From the NCBI GenBank assembly GCA_020025655.1, contig JAHHRR010000002.1, forward strand, positions 5,146-69,145: DNA of 64,000 nucleotides, written 5' to 3'. Below, one piece after another: positions 34,689 through 43,863 of the stretch. Source of the DNA: Oscillospiraceae bacterium (GTDB taxonomy: Bacteria; Bacillota; Clostridia; Oscillospirales; Oscillospiraceae). How positions within the stretch are numbered: the stretch's first letter is position 1; the number at the start of each line of letters is the position of its first letter. Position numbers and translations under genes: made by a program. Below the pieces are notes generated by a model. That model did not search any database and was not told the DNA's origin. It saw only the letters and a program-made list of their open reading frames with translations.

Positions 34689-35609
34689 TCAGCTCAGGAA
34701 GCCTTCGATAATCATGGCTTCTGCTTCCTGCTCGTCAAGACCCAGGCTGCGCAGCTTGAGTATCTGTTCGCCTGCGATTTTGCCAATAGCAGCCTCGTGA
34801 ATAAGAGCTGCATCAGTGTGATGAGCGCAGAGCTTGGGAGCCGCATCAACGATAGCGTCACCGTCAATAATGGAGTCGCACTCGGAGTGACCGCTGCATC
34901 TTGCAGAACCGATAATGTTGGAGGTGTAGCTCTGTCTGGACTTGCCTCTTGCAACAGAACGGGAAATGATATCTGCGCTGGAATCCTCGCCCTTGAGCTC
35001 TACTTCAAATTCGGTATCAGCCTGCTGTTCGCCCTCGGTAAGCAGTCTCTCTCTTATTAAGAGCTTGCCTCTGGCCTCAACAACAGCATTGGTCTTGCGG
35101 TAGGTCTTATCGACGCCGCCGATCTGAGAGGTATCCATCTCCAGAATGGCATCCTCACCGACAGTAGCCTGAGTTACAGGGTTAATGCTGCGAACACCTT
35201 CGCCGGCACCTGTACCGACGTGCTTTTCATGGTATTTTACATGGCTGCCTTTGCCAAGGAAGAAGCGATGTACGCCGCTGTGGCGTGAATCGTGTCCGTC
35301 ATCGGTGTGAACACCGCAGCCGGAAACAATGGTACATTCTGCACCTTCACCGATGTAGAAGTCATTGTAAACGATGTCGTTAATATTGCCCTTGGTTACG
35401 CAGGTAGGTATGTAAACAGTCTCACCCTTGGAACCGGCCTTAACATGAACCTCAATGCCGGGTTTGCCTTCCTTGGCACTGATAGTAACATTCTCGGTGC
35501 TCTGGTGTCCTACGCAGCTTCCATCCTCACGAATGCTGTAAGCACCCTTCATGAATTTCTCTTTAAATACGTCAACCTTCTTCAGGATGTCTTCAGTTAC
35601 TTCTTTCAT
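34689..35609 (-). CDS. smsB: SufB/D-like scaffold of the minimal SMS system (SmsB)
   Basis: A 306-residue SufBD-family beta-helix protein, much shorter than SufB (468 residues here). It retains the C-terminal pattern HTDAALIHEAAIGKIAGEQI and the LRSLGLDEQEAEAMIIEGF ending. With the adjacent SmsC it matches the two-gene SMS (SUF-like minimal system) proposed as an ancestral Fe-S assembly machine. No desulfurase is linked. The ATG is 9 nt after GAGGAGG; an upstream in-frame start would run into smsC. Internal GCGVHTDDGHDSRHSGVH is His-rich and may bind metal. Confidence 0.88.
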   Translation of the reverse strand: MKEVTEDILKKVDVFKEKFMKGAYSIREDGSCVGHQSTENVTISAKEGKPGIEVHVKAGSKGETVYIPTCVTKGNINDIVYNDFYIGEGAECTIVSGCGVHTDDGHDSRHSGVHRFFLGKGSHVKYHEKHVGTGAGEGVRSINPVTQATVGEDAILEMDTSQIGGVDKTYRKTNAVVEARGKLLIRERLLTEGEQQADTEFEVELKGEDSSADIISRSVARGKSRQSYTSNIIGSARCSGHSECDSIIDGDAIVDAAPKLCAHHTDAALIHEAAIGKIAGEQILKLRSLGLDEQEAEAMIIEGFLS

Positions 35610-36336
35610 CGAATACGGCCTCCTCTCTGTCACAAGCAGCAATGCGCTCTTTGGTCTTAAACTGCATAAGCTTCAGCATCTCTTCTCTGGGGCCCATATT
35701 CTCAATTTTACCGTCTGAAACCAGAGCAATTTCATCAGCAATACGGAGAATACGCTCCTGATGAGAAATAATAATGAGGCTGTTTTTCTTTTCCTCGTGA
35801 ATATGTCTGAATACTTCAATCAGGTTCTTAAAGCTCCAGAGGTCAATACCTGCCTCGGGCTCATCAAAGATAGCCAGCTTGCTGTCTCTTGCAATAACAG
35901 TTGCAATCTCAATTCGTTTTATTTCACCGCCGGAGAGAGTAGCATTAACCTCTCTGTCAACATACTCCTTTGCGCAGAGACCGACCTTGCCCAGAAGATC
36001 GCACAGCTCTGCATCATCCAGCTTTCTGCCTGCGGAAACCTCTAAAAGTCTGCGGACTGTTATGCCTTTGAAGCGAACAGGCTGCTGGAATGCGAAGCTG
36101 AAGCCCATTCTTGCACGCTCGGTAACGTCCTTGTCGCTAATATCCTCTCCGTCAACTAATATGCGGCCGGAAAGAGGCTTCTCGATACCGGCAATAATTT
36201 TTGCAAGGGTAGTCTTACCCCCGCCGTTGGGTCCGGTGATAACAACGAGCTTCCCATCAGGAATCTCAAGATTCAGACCCTTTAAAAGCTGTCTCCCGTC
36301 GGGAGAATTCCAGCAAATGTCTTCAAGACATAGCAT
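35593..36336 (-). CDS. smsC: SufC-like ABC ATPase of the minimal SMS system (SmsC)
   Basis: A 247-residue ATPase with Walker A GPNGGGKTTLAKII, signature LSGGEIKRIEIATV and Walker B LAIFDEPEAGIDLW. The DEPEAGIDLW form, rather than the DETDSGLD of SufC, separates it from the sufC copy in this window. GAGGAG precedes the chosen ATG by 9 nt. Its 3' end overlaps smsB by 17 nt, so the two are coupled. Confidence 0.9.
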   Translation of the reverse strand: MLCLEDICWNSPDGRQLLKGLNLEIPDGKLVVITGPNGGGKTTLAKIIAGIEKPLSGRILVDGEDISDKDVTERARMGFSFAFQQPVRFKGITVRRLLEVSAGRKLDDAELCDLLGKVGLCAKEYVDREVNATLSGGEIKRIEIATVIARDSKLAIFDEPEAGIDLWSFKNLIEVFRHIHEEKKNSLIIISHQERILRIADEIALVSDGKIENMGPREEMLKLMQFKTKERIAACDREEAVFDERSN

Positions 36337-36375
36337 ATGACCAAACTCCTCTATATATGTATATTTAAACGCCTT

Positions 36376-36400
36376 ATCCCGCTGCATCAGGCAGCGGGAT
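36376..36400 (-). terminator. Hairpin after the metal ATPase gene
   Basis: ATCCCGCTGC/GCAGCGGGAT perfect stem between the ATPase stop and smsC. The T-rich tail is weak. Confidence 0.6.
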
Positions 36401-36408
36401 TCCGGACA

Positions 36409-38244
36409 TTATTTAACTTTAATCATTGCACGCATGGAATTGAGCACAGCCAGCAGCATAACGCCTACATCGCCGAAAATTGCAACCCACATATTTGCAA
36501 GTCCCAGCGCACCCATAATCAGGATCACTGCTTTAACTCCAAGTGCAAAAACAATATTTTCTTTGACTATCATCATAGTCTTGCGGCAGATTTTTATAGC
36601 CACCGGCAGTTTTATCGGATCGTCATCCATCAAAACTATATCCGCAGACTCAATAGCCGCATCAGAGCCCATGGCTCCCATAGCAATGCCCACGTCAGCT
36701 CTCATAAGTGCCGGAGCATCGTTTATACCGTCGCCCACGAAGGCAACTTTCCTGCCGCTTTCTATAAGCTTCTGAAGCTCTTCAAGCTTCTGGTCGGGAA
36801 GCAGCTCGGATTCAAATTTATCTATACCAAGCTTGCCTGCAACATCTTCTGCAATTTTGTGCTTATCTCCGCTGAGCATGATAAGTTCTTTCATCCTGAG
36901 CTTTTTAAGTCCGGCAATAGCCTTTGCAGAATTTGCCTTTATACGGTCGTTGACAACGATGTGACCGAGATATTCACTTTCCCGGGAAATATGAATTATG
37001 CTTCCGCTCAGGTGGCAGTCATGCCACTGTGCGCCTGCTTCATCCATAAGTGCGCCGTTTCCGACGTAGAAAGTTTCTCCGTCCACAACAGCTTTTATAC
37101 CTCTGCCTGCTATTTCTTTAACCTCGCCAATCCTGCTCTTGTCTATATGTCCGCCGTGGGCGCATATAATAGATTCAGCAATAGGATGGCTTGAATAGCT
37201 TTCAGCAGCCGCAGCAATATCCAGAAGCTCTGCCTCCGAAATATTTCTGGGGTGGATTGCACTGACCTCAAAGCTTCCCTCGGTAAGAGTACCGGTCTTA
37301 TCAAAGACCATGGTGTCTACACGCTCCATAGCCTCCATGCACTGTGCGCCTTTAATCAGGATACCCTGTCTGGAAGCGCCTCCCATGCCGCCGAAAAAGC
37401 TCAGCGGAACAGAAACAACCAGAGCGCAGGGGCAGGAAACCATAAGGAATATAAGTGCTCTGTTAATCCATGTGGACCAGTTGCCAACTATCAGCGGCGG
37501 AATTAACGCCAGAAGCACTGCACCTACAACAACGCATGGTGTATACCAGCGGGCAAAGCGGCTTATGAAGCTTTCGACCCGTGCTTTCTTTTCGGATGCG
37601 TTTTCCACAAGCTCCAGAATCTTTGCGACTGTACTTTCTCCGTATGCGCTTTCTGCCTTCAGTTTAATCAGGCCGCTGAGGTTAACCGAGCCGCTTACGG
37701 CTCTGTCACCGGGGCCTATATCAATAGGCATACTCTCTCCTGTGAGAGCAGAGGCATTTATTGTAGTATGCCCCGAAATTACCGTTCCGTCAAGAGGAAT
37801 TTTTTCTCCGGCCTTAATAATCAGCGTTTCGCCGACTGAAACCTCCTCAGGACTGAGGGTTATTTCCTCGCCGTCACGCAGAACGGTAGCGGTATCGGGT
37901 CTTATATCCATAAGCTCAGCTATGGAATTTCTGCTTTTTCTGACAGCCAGACTCTGGAAGAATTCACCTATCTGATAAAACAGCATTACGCCCGCAGCTT
38001 CCGGATACTCATGCAGCGCAAATGCACCCAGAGTTGCAATGCTCATCAGGAATTTTTCATCGAAGAGCCGGCCGCCCATAAGATTTCTAAGGGCGCCATA
38101 CAGAACATCCCAGCCGACCACAAGATATCCCGCTATAAATATCAGCAGTTTATATATCTCAGGCACCGGCAGAAACGCTCCCAGAGGCACCAGAACGACT
38201 GCTATTATGATTCTAAGCAGCAGTTTTTTCTGCTTTCTGCTCAT
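36409..38244 (-). CDS. P1B-type heavy-metal efflux ATPase (Zn/Cd/Pb class)
   Basis: Membrane pump of 611 residues expelling divalent soft metals. Motifs: TALTGES actuator loop, SCPCALVVSVPL metal site in the transmembrane region, DKTGTLTEG phosphorylation site, SSHPIAESI nucleotide site, GDGINDAPAL hinge and a final-helix DVGVMLLAVLN metal residue typical of CadA/ZntA. It lacks the usual N-terminal metal-binding domain; that domain is the separate HMA gene just upstream. It is third in a regulator-HMA-ATPase operon. Confidence 0.94.
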   Translation of the reverse strand: MSRKQKKLLLRIIIAVVLVPLGAFLPVPEIYKLLIFIAGYLVVGWDVLYGALRNLMGGRLFDEKFLMSIATLGAFALHEYPEAAGVMLFYQIGEFFQSLAVRKSRNSIAELMDIRPDTATVLRDGEEITLSPEEVSVGETLIIKAGEKIPLDGTVISGHTTINASALTGESMPIDIGPGDRAVSGSVNLSGLIKLKAESAYGESTVAKILELVENASEKKARVESFISRFARWYTPCVVVGAVLLALIPPLIVGNWSTWINRALIFLMVSCPCALVVSVPLSFFGGMGGASRQGILIKGAQCMEAMERVDTMVFDKTGTLTEGSFEVSAIHPRNISEAELLDIAAAAESYSSHPIAESIICAHGGHIDKSRIGEVKEIAGRGIKAVVDGETFYVGNGALMDEAGAQWHDCHLSGSIIHISRESEYLGHIVVNDRIKANSAKAIAGLKKLRMKELIMLSGDKHKIAEDVAGKLGIDKFESELLPDQKLEELQKLIESGRKVAFVGDGINDAPALMRADVGIAMGAMGSDAAIESADIVLMDDDPIKLPVAIKICRKTMMIVKENIVFALGVKAVILIMGALGLANMWVAIFGDVGVMLLAVLNSMRAMIKVK

Positions 38245-38256
38245 TGTTTCTCCTTA

Positions 38257-38475
38257 TTAAAAAACGATAGTGCAATCGGGTTCAATCTTCTTTGCAGCCT
38301 TCTTGATTTCCTTCTGTATGCGGGGGAACTCTGCCTCTTCTGCCTCAACGCTGAGGTTCATCATCATAAAGTTAAGGCTTGCAGCTTCAACACCGCTGAT
38401 TTTCTTAACAGCATCCTCAATGAGTCCGGCGCAATGTGCGCAATCCAGATCTTTTACCTTAAATACCTTTTTCAT
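38257..38475 (-). CDS. Free-standing heavy-metal-associated (HMA) domain protein
   Basis: A 72-residue ferredoxin-fold metal carrier. It starts MKKVFKVKDLDCAHCAGLIE, with the CAHC metal pair, followed by the typical GVEAASLNF strand. It probably hands metal to the adjacent ATPase, replacing the N-terminal domain that pump lacks. AAGGA lies 9 nt before the ATG; an earlier in-frame ATG would overlap the regulator's stop. Confidence 0.9.
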   Translation of the reverse strand: MKKVFKVKDLDCAHCAGLIEDAVKKISGVEAASLNFMMMNLSVEAEEAEFPRIQKEIKKAAKKIEPDCTIVF

Positions 38476-38479
38476 AATC

Positions 38480-38821
38480 CTAGTTCCTTTCTTCAATTAA
38501 ATGTTCATAGCCCTGAGCTACAATGGTTCTTACATGGTCATCCAATAAAAAGTAATATATTGTCTTGCCTTCACGGCGGTTCCCTACCAGCTTTGCATCT
38601 TTAAGTATTCGCAGCTGATGTGAAATTGCGGACTGGGTCATGCCCAGAAGCTCTGCAATGGCGCAAACACACATTTCCGATTCATGCAGAGCCAGCAGAA
38701 TCTTCATACGGGTAGTATCCCCGAAAAGCTTGAACAAATCTGCCAGATCGCATACAAGCTCATCGTTTGGAAGTCCTGCTTTCACTTCGTTTAATAATTT
38801 TTCGTGATTATGCGTACTCAT
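38480..38821 (-). CDS. ArsR/SmtB-family metal-sensing repressor
   Basis: A 113-residue winged-helix regulator. The recognition helix is in MTQSAISHQLRIL, an SEMCVCAIAELL segment carries the alpha3N-like CVC site of CadC-type sensors, and DDHVRTIVAQGYEHLIEE is the alpha5 Zn site of SmtB/CzrA. The start is the ATG 6 nt after GGAG. It is first in the efflux operon, and three 8-bp repeats overlap its promoter. Confidence 0.93.
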   Translation of the reverse strand: MSTHNHEKLLNEVKAGLPNDELVCDLADLFKLFGDTTRMKILLALHESEMCVCAIAELLGMTQSAISHQLRILKDAKLVGNRREGKTIYYFLLDDHVRTIVAQGYEHLIEERN

Positions 38822-38832
38822 GTGAGTCTCCA

Positions 38833-38882
38833 TTCATATGTTATGTTGTTCATATGATAATCTGTTCATATGACTTTGTCAA
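38833..38882 (-). promoter_or_regulatory. Promoter and triple operator of the metal efflux operon
   Basis: On the minus strand, TTGACA (38877-38882) and TATCAT (38854-38859) with a 17-nt spacer. TTCATATG occurs at 38833, 38849 and 38865, exactly 16 bp apart, spanning the promoter and start. This suits cooperative ArsR/SmtB binding. Confidence 0.8.
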
Positions 38883-38909
38883 TAGACATTTTAAATTTTC
38901 CGGAAAGAA

Positions 38910-38940
38910 AAAACCAGACTCTTTAACGAGTCTGGTTTTA
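38910..38940. terminator. Intrinsic terminator of the cls operon
   Basis: AAAACCAGACTC/GAGTCTGGTTTT 12-bp stem with an A-run and T-run; ends the minus-strand cls transcript. Confidence 0.87.
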
Positions 38941-38947
38941 ATAGCTT

Positions 38948-40540
38948 TTAAAGAAGCGGAGCAATTACTTTTACAAGTACTCCTGTTAATTTTACGGGGA
39001 ATTTTTCATGTCTGACAGTTTCAAAATCCACTGTCCGGCACTTTGTCTGTGTCTCCAGGAAATCCTGTTTTATATCCTTGATGCACTCTGTTCTGTTCAT
39101 GTAGCAGGCACATTCAAAGTGATGATAAAGGCTGCGGTAATCAAGATTTATGGTTCCCACCACCGCTTCTCTGTCATCTGTCACAAAGACCTTTGCATGA
39201 ACAAATCCCGGAGTATATTCATAGATTTTGACACCCGACTCCAAAAGAGATTTGTAATGGGTTTTTGCAAGCGCATAAGGCATTTTCTTATCCGGTATAC
39301 CCGGCAGAATAAGCCGCACGTCCACGCCACGCTCTGCCGCAAACTTTATTGCAGTTTCCATTTCACCGTCCAGAATGAGATACGGGGTCATAATATAGAT
39401 ATAATCTCTTGCTCTGTTCAGCAGATCAAGATATACCCACTCACCAACCCGCTCATTATCAACCGGGCAGTCTCCATAAGGAATTACAAAGCCCTTTGCC
39501 GACTCAACGCTGTGAGTAGAAAGCTTAACATACTTATCGTACTCTGCTTCCTTCTCGCTTACGTGCCACATCTGTAAAAACATAAGTGTGAATGTCTTTA
39601 CAGCCTCACCCTCCACCATAACGGCGGTATCCTTCCAGTGGCCGAAGCGCTCCTTTTTATTGATGTATTCATCAGCAAGGTTAACTCCGCCTGTAAATGC
39701 AACTCTGCCGTCGATAACCAGAATTTTTCTGTGGTCACGGTAGTTGTAGTGAGTTGATACAAAGGGTGAAAGAGGTGCAAAGCTCTTGCATTTTATTCCC
39801 AGTTCCTCAAGACGTTTAGGGTAATCATGTGGCAGCAGTGCAAATTCGCAGGTGCCGTCATACATCATTCTGACCTCAACACCCTGTTTTGCCTTTTCTG
39901 CCAGAATCTCAAGAATTCTGCCCCACATAAGGCCCTCATCTACAATAAAATACTCAAGGAAAATGAATTTCTCTGCCTTTTGCAGCTGTATCAGCAGTTC
40001 TGCAAACTTATCATCACCGAGGGGAAAATATTTTACAGCTGATTTGTCAAATACCGGATGGCAGCTTGCTCTGCCCAGATATCTGGCAAGTCCAAGCGCC
40101 TCAGGTGCCTGCTCTTTGAATTTCTCCAAAGTCTCCTGATTCTGCTCAATCTCGTTCATGCTTTCTTTTGTAATATGAGCAAATCTGTCTCTCAGCACTC
40201 TGTGTCCCAGATCGCTGTGAGTGTACAGGAACAGCAATGAGCCGAAAATCGGCAGTATCATTATTACAACAAGCCATGTTAGCTTTGCAGTAGGGTCATG
40301 GCTGCTGTTTAGCAGATACAGCACCATGCTGATGCTGAAGACAATATCTACAATATACAGGTACGGCAGGTATTCACGTGAATAATATAATATCGCCGCA
40401 AAAAGTGCCACCTGTATTAAAAGCAGCAGCGCTATCAGGCCGGTACGGCTGAACACAATCCGCATCAGTCCTTTTTTACTTTTATTCAGTAAGCGAATAC
40501 CGGTATCATCTTGGTCAATGTATCCATCCGTTGCTTTCAT
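38948..40540 (-). CDS. cls: Cardiolipin synthase (phospholipase D family)
   Basis: Membrane enzyme joining two phosphatidylglycerols into cardiolipin and glycerol. It has 530 residues, three N-terminal hydrophobic helices, and two HKD motifs: DHRKILVIDGRVAFTGG and VHAKVFVTDDREAVVGT. AGAAGG precedes the ATG. It follows the methyltransferase gene by 12 nt and is the last gene of the rsmI-methyltransferase-cls run. Confidence 0.95.
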   Translation of the reverse strand: MKATDGYIDQDDTGIRLLNKSKKGLMRIVFSRTGLIALLLLIQVALFAAILYYSREYLPYLYIVDIVFSISMVLYLLNSSHDPTAKLTWLVVIMILPIFGSLLFLYTHSDLGHRVLRDRFAHITKESMNEIEQNQETLEKFKEQAPEALGLARYLGRASCHPVFDKSAVKYFPLGDDKFAELLIQLQKAEKFIFLEYFIVDEGLMWGRILEILAEKAKQGVEVRMMYDGTCEFALLPHDYPKRLEELGIKCKSFAPLSPFVSTHYNYRDHRKILVIDGRVAFTGGVNLADEYINKKERFGHWKDTAVMVEGEAVKTFTLMFLQMWHVSEKEAEYDKYVKLSTHSVESAKGFVIPYGDCPVDNERVGEWVYLDLLNRARDYIYIMTPYLILDGEMETAIKFAAERGVDVRLILPGIPDKKMPYALAKTHYKSLLESGVKIYEYTPGFVHAKVFVTDDREAVVGTINLDYRSLYHHFECACYMNRTECIKDIKQDFLETQTKCRTVDFETVRHEKFPVKLTGVLVKVIAPLL

Positions 40541-40552
40541 GTCTACCTTCTT

Positions 40553-41719
40553 TTAATACTCGCCTGTCAGCTCCAGAAGGGTCTGGGTAAAGCCGTATCG
40601 CTCCGCCAGTGTCTTTGCCCTTTGTCTGCCGTCAGTGCTCTTTTTACCGCCCTTACGGGCTCTTATCATAATGTTTTTGGGAGAATGTTCAAAGTCGATA
40701 AATTCTATCATATCAACCTTATATCCCATATCCTCCAGAATATCCGCTCTTATTGCATCAGTCAGCAGGGCCGACATTCTCTCTTTAATAATTCCGTGGG
40801 TTAAAAATACATCCAGCTCTCCGCCTTTTTTAATGCTTGAGTTTATTTCATGCTGGCAGCATGGAACAGAGAAAATGTATTCTGCACCATGAGTGATGGC
40901 GTAATTGAGTGCAAAATCCGTAGCCATATTGCAGGCGTGGAGACTGACAACCATGTCTATATGCTCATTGTACAGCTTATCCTTTGTAACATCAGCTTCC
41001 ACAAAGCTCAGTCCGTCATAGCCGTATTTCTCCGCAAGCTCTGAGCAGTTTTTTACCACATCGGTTTTGATATCATATCCGATAATCTTAACATTCATGC
41101 CCTTTTTTACCGAAAAATAATAGTAAAGGATGAAAGTAAGGTAGGATTTTCCACAGCCGAAGTCAAGAATTGTTATATTATCACGGGATGTTTTTGAAAA
41201 CTCCTGATCTATAAGCTCTATAAAGCGGTTAATCTGTTTGTACTTATCGTATTTTGAGCGGACGATCTTATAATCCTTTGTGAAAACTCCCAGATCGACC
41301 AGTGCAGGAATTGCCTCACCTTCGGCAAGGATATATTCCTTTTCTCTGTTATGGCTCTGGTTTTTATAGACTATGTAGGAATTTTCACTGCCTCCTGTTT
41401 TTTTGTATCCGCCTTTCTGTCTCAGGCAGTACTGCGCATTTTCGCAGTCTGTGCTTATAAGGGCCTGACGGAATTTTCCGTCCATTTCCTCACCGAAGCG
41501 GCTCATCAGCTGTGCTTCATTGAGATTTTCATGGTAGGCCTTATTATCCTTAAAGCTCTCAACCTGATAGAGTCTGGCTTTTTTCAAAATCACAGGGCGG
41601 ATTATCACTTTGCTGATGCCTTTTTTATCCACCGGCTGACTCAGCACCACTTTCTGAAGCACAGGCAATGCCTGCTCCAGATCACGATAAAGTCTGGATA
41701 CTTCCGTGTTTTCTGTCAT
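40553..41719 (-). CDS. Class I SAM-dependent methyltransferase (Methyltransf_32/METTL25-like)
   Basis: A 388-residue protein. The SAM site is DFGCGKSYLTF near residue 186, followed by IIGYDIKTDVV and FVEADV, and the SVPCCQHE segment is characteristic of the Methyltransf_32 group, related to tRNA 2'-O-methyltransferase Trm13. The N-terminal 150 residues are a family-specific region. An RNA target is plausible given the next gene is rsmI, but the substrate is unknown. Start ATG is 1 nt after the rsmI stop. Confidence 0.85.
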   Translation of the reverse strand: MTENTEVSRLYRDLEQALPVLQKVVLSQPVDKKGISKVIIRPVILKKARLYQVESFKDNKAYHENLNEAQLMSRFGEEMDGKFRQALISTDCENAQYCLRQKGGYKKTGGSENSYIVYKNQSHNREKEYILAEGEAIPALVDLGVFTKDYKIVRSKYDKYKQINRFIELIDQEFSKTSRDNITILDFGCGKSYLTFILYYYFSVKKGMNVKIIGYDIKTDVVKNCSELAEKYGYDGLSFVEADVTKDKLYNEHIDMVVSLHACNMATDFALNYAITHGAEYIFSVPCCQHEINSSIKKGGELDVFLTHGIIKERMSALLTDAIRADILEDMGYKVDMIEFIDFEHSPKNIMIRARKGGKKSTDGRQRAKTLAERYGFTQTLLELTGEY

Positions 41720-41720
41720 T

Positions 41721-42599
41721 TTATTCTCCGAACATCTTTTTAAGTCTTAAAGACGCAGCTTTAAGCTCATTTTTACTGTATGAATTATTTTCATCCGCAA
41801 GAACCGCTGCTATTGCATCTTTTGCATTAAGACCGCCAACCATGGCATCAACCAGCATAGCCTCGGGAGAAACAGTATGCTCCACCTTATTGAAAACATA
41901 CTCGGGGTCGATTTCAATTACAACTGCATACTCGCCCTTATCGTAATTTCCCTTATTCAGAAGCTGCTCTTTAACCTCTGCAGGAGTACCTCTGAAGCTC
42001 ATCTCATGCAGCTTTGTCATGTCGTTGCACAGGCACATCTGAATCTTGGCATCTTCGTTAATGAAGAAATCAACAAGCTCCATAATTCTCTTAGGAGACT
42101 CATAAAGAGCATAGGTGCGGGTGTCGCCCTTTCTCATCTTTTCCAGAAGCTTTCTTCTCTCGGAATTTTCTCTGGGGAAAAATCCATAGAACAAAAAGCT
42201 TGAAAGGTCGAAGCTTGACACAGCAAGTGCATTAACCGCAGCGCAGCAGCCAGGCACGCCCACTACTCTTATTCCCTCAGCGATTGCAGCTTTTATAAGC
42301 TCATTTCCGGGGTCAGAGATGCAGGGTGTTCCGGCATCGGTTATAACCGCTACACTTTTTCCGGCTTTCATTTCATTTATGAAATAATTGGCCTTACCGT
42401 ACTCATTAAATTTATGGTTGGAAACCAGTCTGTTTTTGATTTCCAGCTTATTTAAAAGCACCATGGAACGTCTTGTATCCTCTGCCGCTATCATATCTAC
42501 ATCTGTAAGAATCTGAATTCCACGGGGAGACATATCTCTTGAGTTGCCTATGGGGGTGGCTACAATATAAAGTACGCCCTGTTCCTTGATTTCTTCCAT
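41721..42599 (-). CDS. rsmI: 16S rRNA 2'-O-ribose C1402 methyltransferase RsmI
   Basis: Methylates the ribose of C1402 in 16S rRNA. It has 292 residues, with LYIVATPIGNSRDMSPRG at the N-terminus, then AEDTRRSMVLLNKLEI, VITDAGTPCISDPG, and FYGFFPRE: all tetrapyrrole-methylase-fold RsmI signatures. AGGAG precedes the ATG. It is the first gene of a three-gene run. Confidence 0.96.
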   Translation of the reverse strand: MEEIKEQGVLYIVATPIGNSRDMSPRGIQILTDVDMIAAEDTRRSMVLLNKLEIKNRLVSNHKFNEYGKANYFINEMKAGKSVAVITDAGTPCISDPGNELIKAAIAEGIRVVGVPGCCAAVNALAVSSFDLSSFLFYGFFPRENSERRKLLEKMRKGDTRTYALYESPKRIMELVDFFINEDAKIQMCLCNDMTKLHEMSFRGTPAEVKEQLLNKGNYDKGEYAVVIEIDPEYVFNKVEHTVSPEAMLVDAMVGGLNAKDAIAAVLADENNSYSKNELKAASLRLKKMFGE

Positions 42600-42684
42600 T
42601 TTTTTCTCCTAATCTTATCATTTGGCCCAATTATAACCTATAACCCTATACTTTACAAGCAAAGTTAGCGTATAGAGGCAAAAT

Positions 42685-42711
42685 AAAAAAGCGCTTCCGT
42701 AAAGGAAGCGC
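42685..42711 (-). terminator. Intrinsic terminator after the zinc-ribbon gene
   Basis: GCGCTTCC/GGAAGCGC, loop GTAAA, followed on the minus strand by TTTTTT. Confidence 0.88.
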
Positions 42712-42725
42712 ATTTGGTGCAGAAA

Positions 42726-42977
42726 TCAGCCGAGGTCAGACATATTGTCCATCCACTCAACAACCTTTTTCTTGTCAACTCCGAGGCCTTCGGAGAGGAA
42801 CACTGCCAGCTCGTTAAAGTTAAGGCCCTTCATGTGTTCGAAATTGGTAACATCGCCGGCGTTTTTGACGCTGTCGCCATCACGGCCTTCGATGTAACCG
42901 CAGTTATAGCACATCTGAAGAGCATACTTGCGATGGCTGTCAACAGTCATTTCGCTTCCGCAGCGAGGACATTTCAT
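42726..42977 (-). CDS. Small zinc-ribbon protein
   Basis: An 83-residue protein. The first half is a zinc ribbon with MKCPRCGSEM and YNCGYIEG-type Cys pairs; the second half is acidic and helical (FNELAVFLSEGLGVDKKKV). The start ATG is 8 nt after AAGGAGG; an earlier ATG overlaps that site. Function unknown. It stands alone between two terminators. Confidence 0.85.
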   Translation of the reverse strand: MKCPRCGSEMTVDSHRKYALQMCYNCGYIEGRDGDSVKNAGDVTNFEHMKGLNFNELAVFLSEGLGVDKKKVVEWMDNMSDLG

Positions 42978-43078
42978 AATACAAACCTCCTTACTTTTCA
43001 TACATTTTACTGCTATATGTTAAACCTTTATATCGATTTATGCAACGATAGTTATTTTTTTCACCTTTAACTTAATTT

Positions 43079-43103
43079 AAAAGCCCCGGAAACCGGGGCT
43101 TTC
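43079..43103 (-). terminator. Intrinsic terminator of hpf
   Basis: AAAAGCCCCGG AAA CCGGGGCTTT stem-loop, with TTTTAAATT following on the minus strand. Confidence 0.87.
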
Positions 43104-43129
43104 ATTGATATTACATATATTTATTAGTG

Positions 43130-43678
43130 TCAGTCCAGTTCTCCCTCATCGCAGATAAGGCCGTAATCTCCTTTTTTGCGCTTATAAACAACCGAAATTG
43201 CCTCATCTTCATCCATGTTCTTAAACACAAAGAATTCATGGTCGAGAAGATTCATCTGCAAAATTGCCTCCTGAGGTGACATGGGCTTTATAGAAAATCT
43301 CTTGCGGCGGACAATATTGAACTCTTCGTCCTCATCATCCGGCTCTTCATAGAATTCAGGTGAGATTTCCCTTTCAAAAGCACCGTCTCTCAGTCTCTTT
43401 GCAAGGCGGGTCTTGTTTCTTCGGATCTGGCGCTCAATAGCGGCGACACCGGAGTCCACAGAGGCATACATATCGTGAGTAAGTTCGCTTGCCCTGTAAT
43501 ACATTCCGTTGCTGTGGATGGTTATTTCAGCCATAAAGCGTCCTCTCTCGACGCTGAAAGTGACAAAGGCTTCTGCCTCGGTTTTAAAGAGTCTGTCAAG
43601 CTTACTGATCTTCTTGATTGCATAATCTCTCAGTGCCTGAGATGCGTCCATCCTCTTTTCGGTAAAAGTGAACTTCAT
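43130..43678 (-). CDS. hpf: Long-form ribosome hibernation promoting factor
   Basis: Dimerises 70S ribosomes into inactive 100S particles in stationary phase. The N-terminal 100 residues are the ribosome-binding domain (MKFTFTEKRMDASQALRDYA), and the C-terminal domain with KPMSPQEAILQMNLLDHEFF and YKRKKGDYGLI is the dimerisation half found in long HPF. The ATG is 9 nt after AAAGGAG; an in-frame TTG three codons upstream lies within that site. Monocistronic. Confidence 0.96.
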   Translation of the reverse strand: MKFTFTEKRMDASQALRDYAIKKISKLDRLFKTEAEAFVTFSVERGRFMAEITIHSNGMYYRASELTHDMYASVDSGVAAIERQIRRNKTRLAKRLRDGAFEREISPEFYEEPDDEDEEFNIVRRKRFSIKPMSPQEAILQMNLLDHEFFVFKNMDEDEAISVVYKRKKGDYGLICDEGELD

Positions 43679-43863
43679 TTGTGACAACTCCTTTCATCTG
43701 CTGCCTATGTACACACAACGAATATCTTTTCGTTGTGGTATTATAATAGCACAATACAGCGTCAAAAAGAAGTCTTTTTTGTTAATTATATCAAAATTGT
43801 ACGATACTAACGAAGTTTTTTATTCGTTTTGTATAAAACTCCAAAAGTTTTTAAAATTCGATT

